NCBI GenBank assembly: GCA_033060915.1 | Contig: CM065380.1 | Coordinates: 49,316,001 to 49,380,000 of the forward strand | Direction of reading: 5' to 3' | DNA: 64,000 nt | From: Euryodendron excelsum | Taxonomy: Eukaryota > Streptophyta > Magnoliopsida > Ericales > Pentaphylacaceae | Shown: positions 62,691 to 64,000 of the stretch, in pieces | Numbering within the stretch: the first letter of the stretch is position 1 | Layout of the letters: each line of letters starts with the position of its first letter | The notes under the pieces: generated by a model | The model's database searches: none | Told to the model about the DNA's origin: nothing | Seen by the model: only the letters and a program-made list of their open reading frames with translations | Program-made: the position numbers and the translations under genes

Positions 62691-64000
62691 ATAAATAATT
62701 TTTCTTCAAAAATAATATTAAATAATATCAATTTTGAATACATTATATAACAAAATATAAAAATATATAATTTTATGTATATTTTAAGACGGGCTGAACT
62801 TTAAACACAATTTTCAAACCTGTCCGTTAAACTAATCAGACTTAAAAAAAAAATTCAAGCCATATAAATGATGAGCGGGCCAAACAAACCCGTAATCATG
62901 CCACGTAAGAGTCCTAGGACTGTTAAATCGATTGTGATAAGTGATATTTGCATGAAATATTTTTTTTATTCCAATTTAAAAGTCAATAAAACCTCTTGAC
63001 ACAGAGTTAGGTAATTGGCCAGCTAACCAAATGTGAAAGCCACATTTGAGAGGAATAGGATCGAACTCGTGTATGTGATCTACCCCATGTTGGTTGCACG
63101 TGGTCGTGTAAATTGACCCATGCAAGCGAAATAGTATTAACTGTTGAACTATAAAACATGATTGAGGTTAAAAATTCAAGCACAACACAATGATTCTGTA
63201 ATATAAAGAAAGTTCTAGACAATAAACCACCAGTCAACTATCATAATACGTGATTAACATAGGGGTACGAAAGGGTCATAACTAACCCTGCGGGATAGCC
63301 TATATCCCTAGTGGTGACAGGTCGAGTTGTAAAACCATGACGTCTTTAATTTAAAAACTTGACAACCCTATGAAAGCCAAAGCCGCACAAGAATTATCTG
63401 TTGTAAATCTCCTAACCCTGACATAAATAGTCTGCCTTTGACAAACCAACAAACCAAAAAGGAGAGATATGCATAATCTGGCCCACACTACTGACCGCAT
63501 AACCGGGAGAGAGAAAAAAGGTCATAACTACCTACAAAATCCCCCAAAAGCAACTATTTCTTCCAAAGCATATAAAGCAGGAATTTACATACAAAATTAC
63601 TGAAACAATATTGTGTCCAAATGCACACTATTTACAGGTCACTTCCAACATATATTCATATCTAAAATAAAATAGGGTTTGCCCCAAAAACAAAAAACAA
63701 AAAACAAAAAACAAAAAAAAGCAAAGCAAGAGAACTTACAATCCACAGGTACTACAAGTAATTTACATCCGCACAACTACAAAGAAAGAATAATACAATA
63801 TACATAGTGGTGTGGTCTTCGGGTCCAAATTTGCAACTTGTTACTTTGCTGAAGACTAACTGTACATAAACTGCATCACACATTGCAGAGAAATGAAGAG
63901 TCAGGCCTACCAATTATATACATACTTTGTACAACAAATACAAAAGTGTTAAACATAACAAGATAATAGCAGTCCAATAGGCTTGCTGAAACAATATTAG
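62691..64000. other. AT-rich right edge, nothing recognised
   Basis: No exon, element end or RNA gene could be supported. A (CAAAAAA)n-like run lies at about 63686-63720. The last few hundred bases could be the 3' flank of a gene beyond the right edge, but no coding signal is visible. Confidence 0.4.

Noticed and set aside
63000..63140. Second SINE near the right edge
   Set aside because: A B-box-like GAGTTCGATCC is present on the minus strand, but I saw no convincing A box, tail or duplication.

Overview
The window is nuclear DNA of a eudicot plant, probably a woody one (that last point is only an impression). It has spliced plant genes with GT-AG introns (a plastid fibrillin and a class III peroxidase), remnants of 2-oxoglutarate dioxygenase genes, and a dense, nested layer of plant transposable elements: an L1-type LINE, an Ogre-sized solo LTR, hAT and Harbinger-like MITEs, and a tRNA-type SINE. 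Nothing suggests bacterial, organellar or viral DNA.

Layout. (1) 1-5.6 kb: the 5' part of a minus-strand plastid-lipid-associated protein (fibrillin, PAP12-like) gene. Four exons are visible, the 3' exons lie beyond the left edge, and a 630-bp hAT element with a perfect 8-bp target duplication sits in the leftmost intronic stretch. (2) 6-13.6 kb: a decayed plus-strand LINE with an RRM-type ORF1 and an endonuclease/reverse transcriptase ORF2. It is broken by stops, a mutated catalytic motif, a 104-base G run and a roughly 1.3-kb insertion. (3) 13.8-22.1 kb: a rearranged cluster of feruloyl-CoA 6'-hydroxylase-like dioxygenase pseudogenes. It includes a head-to-head inverted repeat with arms of about 300 bp, three copies of the gene tail, and several MITEs. 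(4) 25.4-27.6 kb: an intact four-exon secretory class III peroxidase gene. (5) 28.1-35.7 kb: an Ogre-like solo LTR with ATATT target duplications, itself interrupted by a second solo LTR of 2.4 kb. (6) 32.9-62.7 kb: a recent tandem array. The unit is about 6.8 kb, with three full copies and one partial copy, followed by an older and more diverged fifth copy. Each unit carries one minus-strand gene for a 93-residue single-pass membrane protein of unknown function, with its TATA box and a strongly conserved upstream block. (7) 62.7-64 kb: AT-rich DNA with no recognised gene.

The genes are independent plant loci and do not form an operon or pathway. The more unusual content is the inverted dioxygenase pseudogene, which could make hairpin RNA against its parent family, and the amplified small-membrane-protein gene. 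In that array the copies differ by start-codon loss, a tiny poly(A) retro-insertion, a templated insertion, and presence or absence of a MITE. All calls come from reading the sequence and from family knowledge; no database search was run.
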